NCBI GenBank assembly: GCA_965243175.1
Contig: OZ251532.1
Location: 3,906,001 to 3,970,000 of the forward strand
DNA: 64,000 nucleotides
Direction of reading: 5' to 3'
Source of the DNA: VXYL01 sp965243175
GTDB taxonomy: Bacteria; Pseudomonadota; Gammaproteobacteria; Pseudomonadales; Azotimanducaceae
The translations under genes were made by a program, and so were the position numbers. Positions 38,931 through 47,988 of this stretch are shown here, piece by piece. How positions within the stretch are numbered: the stretch's first letter is position 1; each line of letters starts with the position of its first letter. Under the pieces are notes generated by a model that had not been told where the DNA came from, did not search any database, and worked only from the letters and a program-made list of their open reading frames with translations.

Positions 38931-40313
38931 TCAAGCCCCCCGCGATGCCGCAGCGAACGAGACCACGCGCCCGACGATGGTGGTGGCTGGGCCCTTACCG
39001 CCGCGAGCCCGAACCTTCGACGCCAAGTCGCCGAGCGTGCCGACCACGATGCGTTCGTCCGCGCGAGTGCCGCGCAGCACGGTGGCGGCTGGCGTCTCAG
39101 CAGCCATGCCGTGCGCCATCAAGCCTTCGCAGACGCCATCGAGCGCATCCAGGCCCATGTAGACGACGAGCGTTTGCCGCACGGCGCCAGCCAGCGCCGC
39201 CCAGTCCATGCGGACTTCGCCACCGTGCCGCCGCGCGGTGACGAAGCACACCGAGTCCGCCCAGTCGCGGTGCGTCAGCGGAATTCCCGCCACAGCCGCG
39301 CACCCCTGCGCCGCGCTCACGCCCGGCACCACCTCGAACGCCACGTTGCGCCGCGCCAACGCTTCGATCTCCTCGCCGCCGCGCCCGAAGACAAGCGGAT
39401 CGCCGCCCTTCAAGCGCACCATGCGCAGCCCCTGCGCGGCACCCTCGACCAGTCGTTCGATGATCCGCGCTTGGCGCTGCTTGCTGCCGACGCCACCACC
39501 GAAGGGTTCGCGGCCAACGTCGACTCGTTCCGCATCGCGGCGGCAACGCGCCAGCACATCGGCGCTCACTAGCCGGTCGTGGCAGATCACGTCTGCCCGT
39601 TGCAGGCAGCGCAGCGCCTTCAGCGTCAGCAGATCGGCATCGCCCGGCCCAGCGCCCACCAAGGACACGAAGCCCGTAGCGAGCGGCGCGTTCAGCGCCG
39701 CATCGAGAACGCGATCCGCTGCCGGAATGTCGCCGCGTTGCGCCAGCATCGCCAGTTCCGAGTCGATGGCCAAATCCCAGAAGCGTTGTCGATGCCGAAG
39801 GTCCGGCAACGCGGCGCGGATGCGTTCGCGGCGGCTGCGAAGGTAGTCCGCCAGATCGCCCACCGCGCTCGGCACTACAGCCTCGATGCGTTCCCGCAAG
39901 CGCCGCGCCAAGGTGGGCGAAGCGCCGCCGGTGGAAATCGCCACCGTCACGCTGCCGCGGTCGACGATGGCGGGAAAGAGCGCCGTGGAGCGCTCGCCGT
40001 CGTCCACGCAGTTCACCAGCACGCGCCGCTGCGCACAGGCTCGGCTCACGGCCTCGTTGGTTTCCGCGTCGTTGGTGGCAGCGATCACGAGCAGCCGCCC
40101 GGCCACGTCGTCCGGCGCGAACGGGCGTTCTTCAATACGGGCGCCGTGGGATTCGCAGAGTTCGCGGACGCCGGGGGAAACCTCCTTGGCCACCACCACG
40201 AGTTCAGCACCCACGGCGACGAGCGGTTCGAGCTTGCGCCGCGCCACTTCGCCGCCGCCCACCACCAAGCAAGGCTGGCCGGCCAGTTTCAGCGACAGCG
40301 GCAACGCCTGCAT
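38931..40313 (-). CDS. cysG: Siroheme synthase (multifunctional CysG)
   Basis: The 460-residue fusion has an N-terminal precorrin-2 dehydrogenase/ferrochelatase half (LVVGGGEVARRKLEPLV near residue 15; STGGASPTLARRLRERIE). The C-terminal SAM-dependent uroporphyrinogen-III methyltransferase half shows LVGAGPGDADLLTLKAL and MVRLKGGDPLVFGRGGEE. It makes siroheme for sulfite or nitrite reductase. Length matches E. coli CysG (457). The ATG at 40313 is 17 bp after the serS stop; an upstream start would overlap serS. It is last in the ftsK-to-cysG leftward run. Confidence 0.95.
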   Translation of the reverse strand: MQALPLSLKLAGQPCLVVGGGEVARRKLEPLVAVGAELVVVAKEVSPGVRELCESHGARIEERPFAPDDVAGRLLVIAATNDAETNEAVSRACAQRRVLVNCVDDGERSTALFPAIVDRGSVTVAISTGGASPTLARRLRERIEAVVPSAVGDLADYLRSRRERIRAALPDLRHRQRFWDLAIDSELAMLAQRGDIPAADRVLDAALNAPLATGFVSLVGAGPGDADLLTLKALRCLQRADVICHDRLVSADVLARCRRDAERVDVGREPFGGGVGSKQRQARIIERLVEGAAQGLRMVRLKGGDPLVFGRGGEEIEALARRNVAFEVVPGVSAAQGCAAVAGIPLTHRDWADSVCFVTARRHGGEVRMDWAALAGAVRQTLVVYMGLDALDGVCEGLMAHGMAAETPAATVLRGTRADERIVVGTLGDLASKVRARGGKGPATTIVGRVVSFAAASRGA

Positions 40314-40329
40314 CGGCAAGCTGCGCCAG

Positions 40330-41598
40330 TCAGGCGTCCAAGCGCGAGGCGCCGCCCATGTAGGGGCGCAAGGCATCCGGCAGATGCATCACGCCGTCGC
40401 CGTCCTGGTAGTTCTCGAGCACGGCGATCAGCGTGCGCCCAACGGCGAGACCGGAGCCGTTCAGGGTGTGGACGTAGCGCGGACGCCCGTCCTCCCCCCG
40501 AAAACGCGCCATCATGCGGCGCGCTTGGAAGTCCAGGAAGTTGCTGCAGGAGGAGATTTCGCGGTAGCGCCGCTCCGCGGGTAGCCAGACTTCGAGATCG
40601 ATGGTTCTGGCGGCGGCGAAGCCCAGGTCTCCGGTACACAGCGCCACTGCGCGGTAGGGAAGTTCGAGCTTGCGCAGAATGGCCTCGGCATGGCCGGTGA
40701 GTTCGTCGAGCGCGTCCCAGGAGTGCGCCGGATGGACGATCTGCACCAGTTCGACCTTCTCGAACTGATGCTGGCGGAAGATGCCGTGGGTGTCCTTGCC
40801 GTAGTTGCCGGCCTCGCTGCGAAAGCACGGCGTGTGGGCGACGAAGCGCAGCGGCAGGTCGTCGGCGTCCAGAATGGTGTCCCGGGCCAGATTGGTCACC
40901 GGCACTTCGGCGGTGGGGATGAGGAACTGATCCCGCTCGCGCCCGACAGCGAACAGGTCGTCCTCGAACTTCGGCAGCTGGCCGGTGCCTTCGAGGGTGG
41001 CCCGATCCACCACGTAGGGCACATAGACCTCCTCGTAGCCGTGTTCGCCGGTGTGGGTGTCGATCATCAGCTGCGTCAGGGCGCGATGGAGCTTGGCCAG
41101 CGGGCCGCGCAGCACCGAGAACCGAGCGCCGGACATCTTCGCCGCGGCTGGCAAGTCGAGCAGGTCGTCGGCCAGCGCCACGTGGTCGCGGGGCTCGAAG
41201 TTGAACGTCGGCGGTTCGCGCCAACGCCGGAGTTCCACGTTGTCCGCGTCCGTGCGGCCCGCCGGCACGGCGTCGTCCGGCACGTTCGGAATCGCCATCG
41301 CGAAGTCCGCGAGTTCGCCGCGCACGGTCTCGAAGCTGGCCTTAGCGGCGGCAAGCCGCTCGCCGAGGTCGCCCACCGCGGCGATCAACGGCGCCACGTC
41401 TTCGCCCGCGGCCTTGGCCTTGCCGATGCGCGAGGAGGCGGTGCGCCGCTCGTTCTGCAGCTGTTCGGTTTCCACTTGCAGCGCCTTGCGGCGGCTCTCC
41501 AACTCGCGGAAGCGCTCGACGTCGAAGTCGAAGCCGCGGCGGCCGATCTTCGCGGCGATGCCTTCGAGGTCCTGGCGCAAGCGCTTCGGATCGATCAT
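40330..41598 (-). CDS. serS: Seryl-tRNA synthetase
   Basis: The 422-residue class II synthetase has an N-terminal coiled-coil arm (about residues 30-105, ALQVETEQLQNERRTASSRI) for binding the long variable arm of tRNA-Ser. Motif 2 is FRSEAGNYGKDTHGIFRQHQ and motif 3 is NGSGLAVGRTLIAVLE. The start overlaps the crcB stop (ATGA). Essential housekeeping gene with normal length. Confidence 0.97.
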   Translation of the reverse strand: MIDPKRLRQDLEGIAAKIGRRGFDFDVERFRELESRRKALQVETEQLQNERRTASSRIGKAKAAGEDVAPLIAAVGDLGERLAAAKASFETVRGELADFAMAIPNVPDDAVPAGRTDADNVELRRWREPPTFNFEPRDHVALADDLLDLPAAAKMSGARFSVLRGPLAKLHRALTQLMIDTHTGEHGYEEVYVPYVVDRATLEGTGQLPKFEDDLFAVGRERDQFLIPTAEVPVTNLARDTILDADDLPLRFVAHTPCFRSEAGNYGKDTHGIFRQHQFEKVELVQIVHPAHSWDALDELTGHAEAILRKLELPYRAVALCTGDLGFAAARTIDLEVWLPAERRYREISSCSNFLDFQARRMMARFRGEDGRPRYVHTLNGSGLAVGRTLIAVLENYQDGDGVMHLPDALRPYMGGASRLDA

Positions 41599-41960
41599 GT
41601 CAGCGCTCCCATCGCGCGATAGCCTGCAAACGCCGCGCCAAGGCTCAGGACGACGCTGCCGAACACGTACACCGCGCACCAGCGGTAGCGCTCCTGTTCC
41701 CACAACGCCACGGCGTCCGCCGAGAACGCGGAGAACGTGGTGAAGGCACCGAGCACACCAGCCACCAGAAACGCCCGGCCGACGGTCTCGAACCAAGGCG
41801 CATCGGCGAAAGCGCCGATCAATCCGCCGACGGCGAAGGATCCCAGCACGTTGGCTGCGAACGTGCCCCACGGCAACGCACCCGAAGCCCAGGCTTGCAG
41901 GCCGTAGCGCAGCACGGCACCGCAGGCGCCACCTGCCGCGACCCAAAGAATGGCCTTCAA
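41595..41960 (-). CDS. crcB: Fluoride ion channel CrcB/Fluc
   Basis: The 121-residue protein has four hydrophobic helices and the family motif WGTFAANVLGSFAVGGL, plus FLVAGVLGAFTTFSAFSAD with the central phenylalanine/threonine box. Fluc dimers export fluoride. The gap to rarA is only 36 bp, too short for a fluoride riboswitch, so expression presumably follows the operon. Confidence 0.93.
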   Translation of the reverse strand: MKAILWVAAGGACGAVLRYGLQAWASGALPWGTFAANVLGSFAVGGLIGAFADAPWFETVGRAFLVAGVLGAFTTFSAFSADAVALWEQERYRWCAVYVFGSVVLSLGAAFAGYRAMGALT

Positions 41961-41996
41961 CTCGAGCCTCGAACGCTTAGCGGTAAAGATGGAAGT

Positions 41997-43409
41997 CTAT
42001 GGCAAACGTGGCGGCGGTGCCGCGGAGTCCGTCGGCGAAGCTGGCGACTCCTCGCGCCCAGCCGTATCGTCTTCCTTCGCCCGCGCCAGACGGTCCTGTT
42101 CGCGCAACGCTGCCAAGTGCGCGGCCACCTTCGCCTCCAAGCCTCGGTTGGTTGGTTCGTAGAACACCTGGTCCGGCACTTCGTCCGGGAAGTAGCGCTC
42201 GCCAGCGGCGTAGGCGCCCTCTTCCGCGTGGGCGTAGCGATAGCCCTTCGCATGGCCCAAAGATTCGGCCAGGCGCGTCGGGGCGTTCCGCAAGCGCAGC
42301 GGCACTGGATGCGAGGGCTGTTCGCGGACGAACGCCATCGCCTTGCCCAAGGCCGTTTCCACGGCGTTGCTCTTCGGCACGCTCGCCAGGTAGAGCACGG
42401 CCTGTGCAAGCGCCAAGTCGCCTTCGGGCGAACCCAGGCGGTGGTAGGCGTCCCAAGCCGCGACGCAGAGCTGCAAGGCGCGGGGATCGGCGTTGCCGAT
42501 GTCTTCGCTCGCCATGCGCACGAGGCGGCGGGCGACGTAGAGCGGATCGCAGCCGCCGTCCAACATGCGCGCCAGCCAGTAGAGCGCAGCGTCCGGCGAC
42601 GAACCGCGCACCGCCTTGTGCAGCGCCGAAATCTGGTCGTAGAAGGCGTCGCCGCCCTTGTCGAAGCGGCGGTAGCTCTGCCCGCTCGCCTCCTGCACAT
42701 GCGCCGCTTCGACCACCTCGCCCGTCAGCTGCGCGGCGATCTCCAGCGTGTTGAGCGCTCGCCGGGCATCGCCGTCCGCCAAGGCCACCAGTTCGTCCAC
42801 CGCGTCCTCGGCCAGCGCCAGCCGCAAATCGCGCTCGGCGGCGCGGCGCAGCAGCGCCGCGACATGCTCGGCTTCGAGCGGCTTGAGGAGGTAGACGCGG
42901 GAGCGGGAGAGCAGCGCCGCGTTCACCTCGAAGGACGGGTTCTCCGTGGTGGCGCCGACGAACACCACCGTGCCCTTCTCCACGTGCGGCAGGAACGCAT
43001 CCTGCTGCGCCTTGTTGAAGCGATGCACTTCGTCGATGAAGAGCACGGTCGTGCGCTCCGGCAGCGCTTCGGCCGCGGCGATGGCGGCGCGCACATCGCG
43101 CACCCCGGCGAGCACCGCGGACAGGCTGATCCAGTGCGCTTCGGCGGCTTCGGCGAGCAGTCGCGCCAGCGTCGTCTTGCCGGTTCCTGGCGGGCCCCAG
43201 AAGATCATCGAGTGAACGCTGCCGCGTTCCGCCAACTGGCGCAGCGGCCGCCCAGCGTCCAGCAGATGTTCCTGGCCGACGTACTCGTCGAGGCTGCGCG
43301 GCCGCATCCGATCCGCCAGCGGGCGGGCGAGCGGCGCGGCTTCGGCGGCTTCGTCAGCGGGGAGCAGGCTGCTCTGGGCGCGCGGCGTCTGGGCTTGGCG
43401 TTGGGACAT
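41997..43409 (-). CDS. rarA: Replication-associated recombination protein A (AAA+ ATPase)
   Basis: The 470-residue RarA/MgsA/WRNIP1 protein has the box RMRPRSLDEYVGQEHLL, Walker A GPPGTGKT (72-79), Walker B TVLFIDEVHRFN and GATTENPSFEVNAALLSRSR. It acts at stalled replication forks. The 5' end overlaps lolA by 56 bp. The first ATG gives the extra N-terminal residues normally found before the MRP box. The Ala/Glu-rich C-terminal tail looks disordered. Confidence 0.95.
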   Translation of the reverse strand: MSQRQAQTPRAQSSLLPADEAAEAAPLARPLADRMRPRSLDEYVGQEHLLDAGRPLRQLAERGSVHSMIFWGPPGTGKTTLARLLAEAAEAHWISLSAVLAGVRDVRAAIAAAEALPERTTVLFIDEVHRFNKAQQDAFLPHVEKGTVVFVGATTENPSFEVNAALLSRSRVYLLKPLEAEHVAALLRRAAERDLRLALAEDAVDELVALADGDARRALNTLEIAAQLTGEVVEAAHVQEASGQSYRRFDKGGDAFYDQISALHKAVRGSSPDAALYWLARMLDGGCDPLYVARRLVRMASEDIGNADPRALQLCVAAWDAYHRLGSPEGDLALAQAVLYLASVPKSNAVETALGKAMAFVREQPSHPVPLRLRNAPTRLAESLGHAKGYRYAHAEEGAYAAGERYFPDEVPDQVFYEPTNRGLEAKVAAHLAALREQDRLARAKEDDTAGREESPASPTDSAAPPPRLP

Positions 43410-44055
43410 CGCCGATGACGTCGATCCCGGCGGGGACCTCGAACTCGAAGAGCGACGAGTCTAGCACCGCGTTCAGCGTCGCCTCGCGGAAGGCGATGCG
43501 GGTGTACTGGTTCAGGTGGTCGACCACGACGATGCCGCTCGGCACGACCGCTTCGGGAGATTGCGAGAACGACAGCGTCGCCTCGCGCAGCACGGCGCCC
43601 GGGTCGCGGGGCGTGAGCACGAAACGCACCTCTTCCGCGTCTTCGGCATCTGCCCGACGAACGTGGAACTGCGCCGTCGCGCTGCCGCCGACATCCAGCA
43701 GGAAGACCGCCGGCGTGCCTTCGATCGCCTCCGCGAGCGGCTGCACGGTGGCTTGTTCGAGGTCCGGATCGTAGACCCAGAGCGACTCCCCATCGGCGAC
43801 GAGCAGTTGCGGATAGGGATCGTCCACTTCCCAGCGCAGCCGCCCGGGCCGTTGCAGGCGCATCCGCCCGGAACTGGTTTGCAGCACTTCGCCGTAGCTG
43901 TTGGCGACCACCTGCTCGAACTCGGCGGCGAACGTCTCCATGCTCGCCAGCAAGTGTTCAAGGTCGGCCGCGGCATCCTCGCTCTCGGCGAACGCGGGCC
44001 CGGCGACAACCGCCAGCGCCAAAGCGCTGGCGCGAACCGCGCTAGGCAGCGTCAT
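43354..44055 (-). CDS. lolA: Outer-membrane lipoprotein carrier LolA
   Basis: The 233-residue periplasmic protein has a signal peptide (cleavage after AGPAFA, residue 23), then FAAEFEQVVANSYGEVLQTSSGRMRLQRPGRLRW-type LolA sequence and LWVYDPDLEQATVQPL. It ferries lipoproteins from LolCDE to LolB. The gene overlaps both neighbours: ftsK by 14 bp and rarA by 56 bp. The C-terminal Pro-rich tail exists only because of the overlap and is longer than in E. coli. Confidence 0.93.
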   Translation of the reverse strand: MTLPSAVRASALALAVVAGPAFAESEDAAADLEHLLASMETFAAEFEQVVANSYGEVLQTSSGRMRLQRPGRLRWEVDDPYPQLLVADGESLWVYDPDLEQATVQPLAEAIEGTPAVFLLDVGGSATAQFHVRRADAEDAEEVRFVLTPRDPGAVLREATLSFSQSPEAVVPSGIVVVDHLNQYTRIAFREATLNAVLDSSLFEFEVPAGIDVIGDVPTPSPDAARPEQPAPR

Positions 44056-46777
44056 CGGCCCGCTTCGGCACCAGCACGTCGCGCCCGCCGTTGGAGTTCA
44101 TCGGCGAAACGACGCCGGCCTGCTCCATCGCTTCGATGAGCCGCGCGGCGCGGTTGTAGCCGATGCGCAGCTTGCGCTGCACGGCGGAAATGGATGCCCG
44201 CCGCGAGTGCAGGACGAACGCCACCGCTTCGTCGTACAGCGGCTCCTTGCTCTCCGTGTCGCCATCGCTGAAATCCACCGTGCCCGGAACCTCCGCGTCC
44301 GGCGGGGCGCCGTCGAGCAGGTTGGCGATGTAGTCCGGCTCGCCGCGGCTCTTCCAGTCCGCCGCCACGGCGTGGACTTCCTCGTCGGAAACGAACGCGC
44401 CGTGGACGCGGGTGGGCATGCTGGTGCCGGGCTGCAGAAAGAGCATGTCGCCGTGGCCGAGCAGATGTTCCGCGCCGCCCTGGTCGAGAATGATGCGCGA
44501 GTTGCCGTCGCTCGACACCTGGAAGGCGACCCGCGCCGGGATGTTCGCCTTGATGAGGCCGGTGATGACGTCCGCCGAGGGGCGCTGCGTGGCGAGCAGC
44601 AGGTGGATGCCAGCGGCGCGCGCTTTCTGGGCGATGCGGGCGATCAGCTGTTCCACCTTCTTGCCGACCACCATCATCATGTCCGCGAACTCGTCGATGA
44701 CGACGACGATGAACGGCAGGTGTTCCAACGCGGGAGGCGCCCCGCCAGCATCGTCCGGCCACAGCGGGTCCGGAATCGGCTCGCCGCTGGACTCCGCCTC
44801 CACAATGCGCTTGTTGTAGCCGCCGAGATTGCGCACGCCGAGCGCCGCCATCAGCCGATAGCGGCGTTCCATCTCGGCGACGCACCAGTTGAGCGCCTGG
44901 GCGGCGTCCTTCATGTCGGTCACCACCGGCGTGAGCAGATGCGGGATGTCGTCGTAGACAGCCAGTTCCAGCATCTTCGGATCCACCAGAATCAGGCGCA
45001 GTTCGTCCGGCGTCGCCTTGTAGAGCATCGACAGCAGCATGGCGTTGATGCTCACCGACTTGCCGGACCCGGTGGTGCCAGCCACCAGCAGATGCGGCAT
45101 CTTGCCGATGTCCGCCATCACCGGCACGCCAGCGATGTCCTTGCCAAGCGCCAAGGTCAGCGGCGACTTGGAACGGCGCACCTGGGGCGCGTCGAGGATT
45201 TCCTTGAGGCGAACCGTCTCGCGCTGTTCGTTGGGGATCTCGATGCCGACCACGGACTTGCCGGGAATCACCTCGACGATGCGCACGCTCACCACCGCCA
45301 GCGAGCGCGCGAGATCCTTCGCCAAGGCGCTGATCTTGCTGACCCGCGTACCTTTGGCGAGTTCGAGTTCGAAGCGCGTGACCACCGGGCCGGGCAGCGC
45401 CGAGACCACCCGCGCCTCGACGCGGAAATCGGCGAGGCGTTCTTCGAGCAGGCGCGAGAGATCCTCGAGAAGCTCCTTGGAATAGCCGCCGCTGGCTAGG
45501 CGGTCGTAGTCCTCGAGCAGACCGAGATCGGGGAGTTCGGTGACAGGCGACTCGCCGGCGGCCGGACGCTTGCGGACGTCGATGGCTATGGGTGCGGTCG
45601 CTTGAACTTCGGAAGCGACCGGCACTGGTGCCGGTGCCGCGACCGGCGCAGGCGGCGGTTCTTCGGATACCACGACCGGCGCGGGTGGCGGTTCTTGCGG
45701 GGCCGCGATTGGCGCAGGCGGTGGGTCTTCCACGGCCAACGGCGCCGCCGATGCAGCGATTTGAGGTTCCTCGGCAGCGAGCTCCTCGAACACCGGCTCA
45801 GGGTCTTCAACGGTGCTCTCCCGCAACGCCGACTGTGCTTCTTCGACCGCGAACGATTCGCTCGGCTCTTCCAATGCCAAGGGCTCGCCGGGCTCTTCCG
45901 CCGCCGCTGCCGGCAAGGGATCAACGACAGGCTCGCGCACGAGGCCAACAGTGGGTTCAAGGCGCTGCGTCTTGGCGCTGGGCCGCCCGCGCACCGCCAC
46001 CGTCGGTTCCTTGCGCACCCGTTCGGCTTTCGGCGCGGGAACAACCGGCTCCGGCGCGGCTTCCACAATCGGCAGCGAAACGAGAGCGGGCTCGGGCTGC
46101 GGCGCTTCGACCTCGGGCGCCCGCCTTCGCGCGAACGGCGCAACGCTCGGCAGCTTCACCACCAATCCACTCCTTCGATGCGCAACCATCGCCAGCGCAA
46201 CCAGCCGCCGCGCAGACGCCTCGATGCCGCGCCCGACCTGTTCGACGACATGCAGCCACGAATAGCGCAGCGCCGCCTGGGAACCCACCAGCAACGCCGC
46301 CACCGCGCACAGCGTGAGTCCCACCCAGTTCAGCACCGGCAGACCGACCGCCACGATGCTGGCCCCCACGGCGCCGCCAGGCCCCGCTGGCAGGCCGCCA
46401 TCGTCCACCGCGTGCAGCCGCGTCAGAACGCACGTGGAGACCAAGACCGCCACGAATCCGCCAACGCGAATCAGCCCCTCGGGCCAGGAGCGAAGATCAG
46501 GCAGGCCGCGCCGCAACAGCATCGCGCCGCACAGCGCAAGACCGGCCGGCAGCAGGTGCGCGGCCCAGCCGAAGGCGAGAAACATCACATCCGCCGCCAG
46601 CGCCCCGCTCCTGCCGACCAGATTGGAAACGGCGAGATCGGTGCCAGCGAAGGTGACCGCCGGATCCATCGGCGAATAGGAGCCAAGCGCCAGCAGCAGA
46701 TACAGCGCCACAGCGACACACGCGACAAGGCCGATTTCCCGGCCCGGCAAAGCGGAAAGCACGGCAGGACGAGACAT
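44042..46777 (-). CDS. ftsK: DNA translocase FtsK
   Basis: The 911-residue protein has an N-terminal membrane domain with four or five helices (about 1-170) and a long Pro/Ala/Glu linker (about 230-400, with repeated PPPAP units). The RecA-like motor follows, with Walker A in AGTTGSGKSVSIN and Walker B FIVVVIDEFADMM. The C-terminal gamma winged helix (SISAVQRKLRIGYNRAARLIE) reads KOPS sequences. It segregates chromosome termini at the septum. It starts the leftward run ftsK-lolA-rarA-crcB-serS-cysG. A lrp gene, often upstream, is absent. Confidence 0.96.
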   Translation of the reverse strand: MSRPAVLSALPGREIGLVACVAVALYLLLALGSYSPMDPAVTFAGTDLAVSNLVGRSGALAADVMFLAFGWAAHLLPAGLALCGAMLLRRGLPDLRSWPEGLIRVGGFVAVLVSTCVLTRLHAVDDGGLPAGPGGAVGASIVAVGLPVLNWVGLTLCAVAALLVGSQAALRYSWLHVVEQVGRGIEASARRLVALAMVAHRRSGLVVKLPSVAPFARRRAPEVEAPQPEPALVSLPIVEAAPEPVVPAPKAERVRKEPTVAVRGRPSAKTQRLEPTVGLVREPVVDPLPAAAAEEPGEPLALEEPSESFAVEEAQSALRESTVEDPEPVFEELAAEEPQIAASAAPLAVEDPPPAPIAAPQEPPPAPVVVSEEPPPAPVAAPAPVPVASEVQATAPIAIDVRKRPAAGESPVTELPDLGLLEDYDRLASGGYSKELLEDLSRLLEERLADFRVEARVVSALPGPVVTRFELELAKGTRVSKISALAKDLARSLAVVSVRIVEVIPGKSVVGIEIPNEQRETVRLKEILDAPQVRRSKSPLTLALGKDIAGVPVMADIGKMPHLLVAGTTGSGKSVSINAMLLSMLYKATPDELRLILVDPKMLELAVYDDIPHLLTPVVTDMKDAAQALNWCVAEMERRYRLMAALGVRNLGGYNKRIVEAESSGEPIPDPLWPDDAGGAPPALEHLPFIVVVIDEFADMMMVVGKKVEQLIARIAQKARAAGIHLLLATQRPSADVITGLIKANIPARVAFQVSSDGNSRIILDQGGAEHLLGHGDMLFLQPGTSMPTRVHGAFVSDEEVHAVAADWKSRGEPDYIANLLDGAPPDAEVPGTVDFSDGDTESKEPLYDEAVAFVLHSRRASISAVQRKLRIGYNRAARLIEAMEQAGVVSPMNSNGGRDVLVPKRADDAA

Positions 46778-46955
46778 GGAGAAGTCCCTTTCTCCACAAG
46801 CGTTGCCCGCAGTCTAACGCGCTCCCCGCCCGCGCACAATGCGCCCACGCAGCAGGGCGTGCGGCATTCGGTGGCACAAGTGTTGAGAGCTGTCGGGATT
46901 CGGCGCAACGCTACCGCGTCCACTCGGCGGCCCGGGGACGGCGATAGCGCCCGAC

Positions 46956-47426
46956 TCAGGCATCGGCCCGCATCTTCGTCAGCACGTGGATGGCGAAGTC
47001 GCGCCGCACGTTGGCCGGGGCTGCGAGGAAACGGTCGATGGCGGTTCGGGCACGGTGGATGTCCATGAGCACTTCGGACTTGCCGATCCGGTAATCCGGG
47101 TCGTAGTCCGCGAAATGGCGTTTGCTTTGCAGAATTGCGAACACCCGCCCGAATTGCCGTACGCCATCGGGAAACGACGACGGCATGTTCTCGCAACGCG
47201 CCCTCGCCTGATTGTGTTCCGGCGCCCGGTACGCCCGCCGCCACATCGGCCGGTTGCCGACGGTGCCAGCGCGGCCTGCCAAACGGTCCGCGCAGGTGCG
47301 CGCCAAGCAGTGGAACATGGCGTAGTACGCGGTGCTGACGGCGCGGCACAAGTCCACGCGGCGTGGCCGACGGGGGTTGATCTCCGCGAGATCCACGGCG
47401 AGTTGCAGGAGGTGATCAGGGTCCAC
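46956..47426 (-). CDS. HEPN-superfamily-like protein
   Basis: The 156-residue helical protein contains RRVDLCRAVSTAYYAMFHCLARTCAD, the helix characteristic of HEPN/DUF86-like proteins (R-x-A-x2-x-AYYAxFH), and RHFADYDPDYRIGKSE, similar to the second helix region with its Asp/Tyr. A clear Rx4-6H RNase motif is not obvious to me. HEPN proteins are often toxins or RNA-binding regulators. The gene starts 6 bp after the stop of the preceding small gene, so the two form an operon and possibly a toxin-antitoxin pair. Confidence 0.65.
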   Translation of the reverse strand: MDPDHLLQLAVDLAEINPRRPRRVDLCRAVSTAYYAMFHCLARTCADRLAGRAGTVGNRPMWRRAYRAPEHNQARARCENMPSSFPDGVRQFGRVFAILQSKRHFADYDPDYRIGKSEVLMDIHRARTAIDRFLAAPANVRRDFAIHVLTKMRADA

Positions 47427-47432
47427 GACGCG

Positions 47433-47729
47433 CTACTCCGGCTCGTGGCCGACTTCCGATTCGGCGATGAACGAGACGACCGGAGACGCCTCGACTTCCG
47501 CGTCTTGGAGTTCGGTCCACAAGCGGTCGATCAGCTTGATCTGCGCCAAGGAGTCGGGGAGGCCCTCGGTGCCGTTGCTGTCGTCGTAGGTGAAGCGGAT
47601 CAAGAGGACCTCGCCGTAGTCGTCCACTTCCGGGTTCACCGACAGCACCCCGAGCGTCGTATCCGCGCACTGCCGGTGCAGGAAGCCATCCACGGTGCTC
47701 CGCGCCCGTTCCAGAACCCGCTGCTTCAT
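47433..47729 (-). CDS. Hypothetical protein upstream of the HEPN-like gene
   Basis: The 98-residue acidic protein begins MKQRVLERARSTVDGFLHRQ and contains EVLLIRFTYDDSNGTEGLPD. I do not recognise the family. GGAG at proper spacing supports the ATG at 47729; a frame 26 residues longer has Ser-rich sequence without a ribosome-binding site. It is translated just before the HEPN-like gene (6 bp gap), so an antitoxin or partner role is conceivable, based on position only. Confidence 0.6.
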   Translation of the reverse strand: MKQRVLERARSTVDGFLHRQCADTTLGVLSVNPEVDDYGEVLLIRFTYDDSNGTEGLPDSLAQIKLIDRLWTELQDAEVEASPVVSFIAESEVGHEPE

Positions 47730-47847
47730 CGCTCCGCTCCTGCTCGACGACTTTGAACGTTTGGAGTCTACCCCATCGCTCGGCGCGGTGGCGTTTTCTT
47801 GGCTCAATGGGGCTTAGTAGTGTGTACGACAAATCCTTGGTGATTAT

Positions 47848-47916
47848 CTGGGAACGCGTGCGTCCGCGCCTGTGTACAGGCGGCCCGCTTGCAGGCGAAA
47901 CGCATGCGCTCCCAGG
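47848..47916. repeat. Dispersed palindromic repeat, copy A
   Basis: CTGGGAACGCGTGCGTCC and GCAGGCGAAACGCATGCG...CTCCCAG form an imperfect long hairpin. A homologous copy in inverse orientation is at 56474-56526. Both are intergenic. The form resembles REP/BIME-like extragenic palindromes. This copy carries an inner insertion making it 16 bp longer. Confidence 0.7.
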
Positions 47917-47988
47917 ACGTGCAGCAGCAGATGCCGTCAAATGTCGCACACTCCACGCAGCACCGCTTGGCGACGCAGCCGGCGCCGA

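Noticed and set aside
41961..41996. Fluoride riboswitch before crcB
   Set aside because: The gap to rarA is 36 bp, too short for the aptamer, and no fluoride-riboswitch-like pattern is seen.
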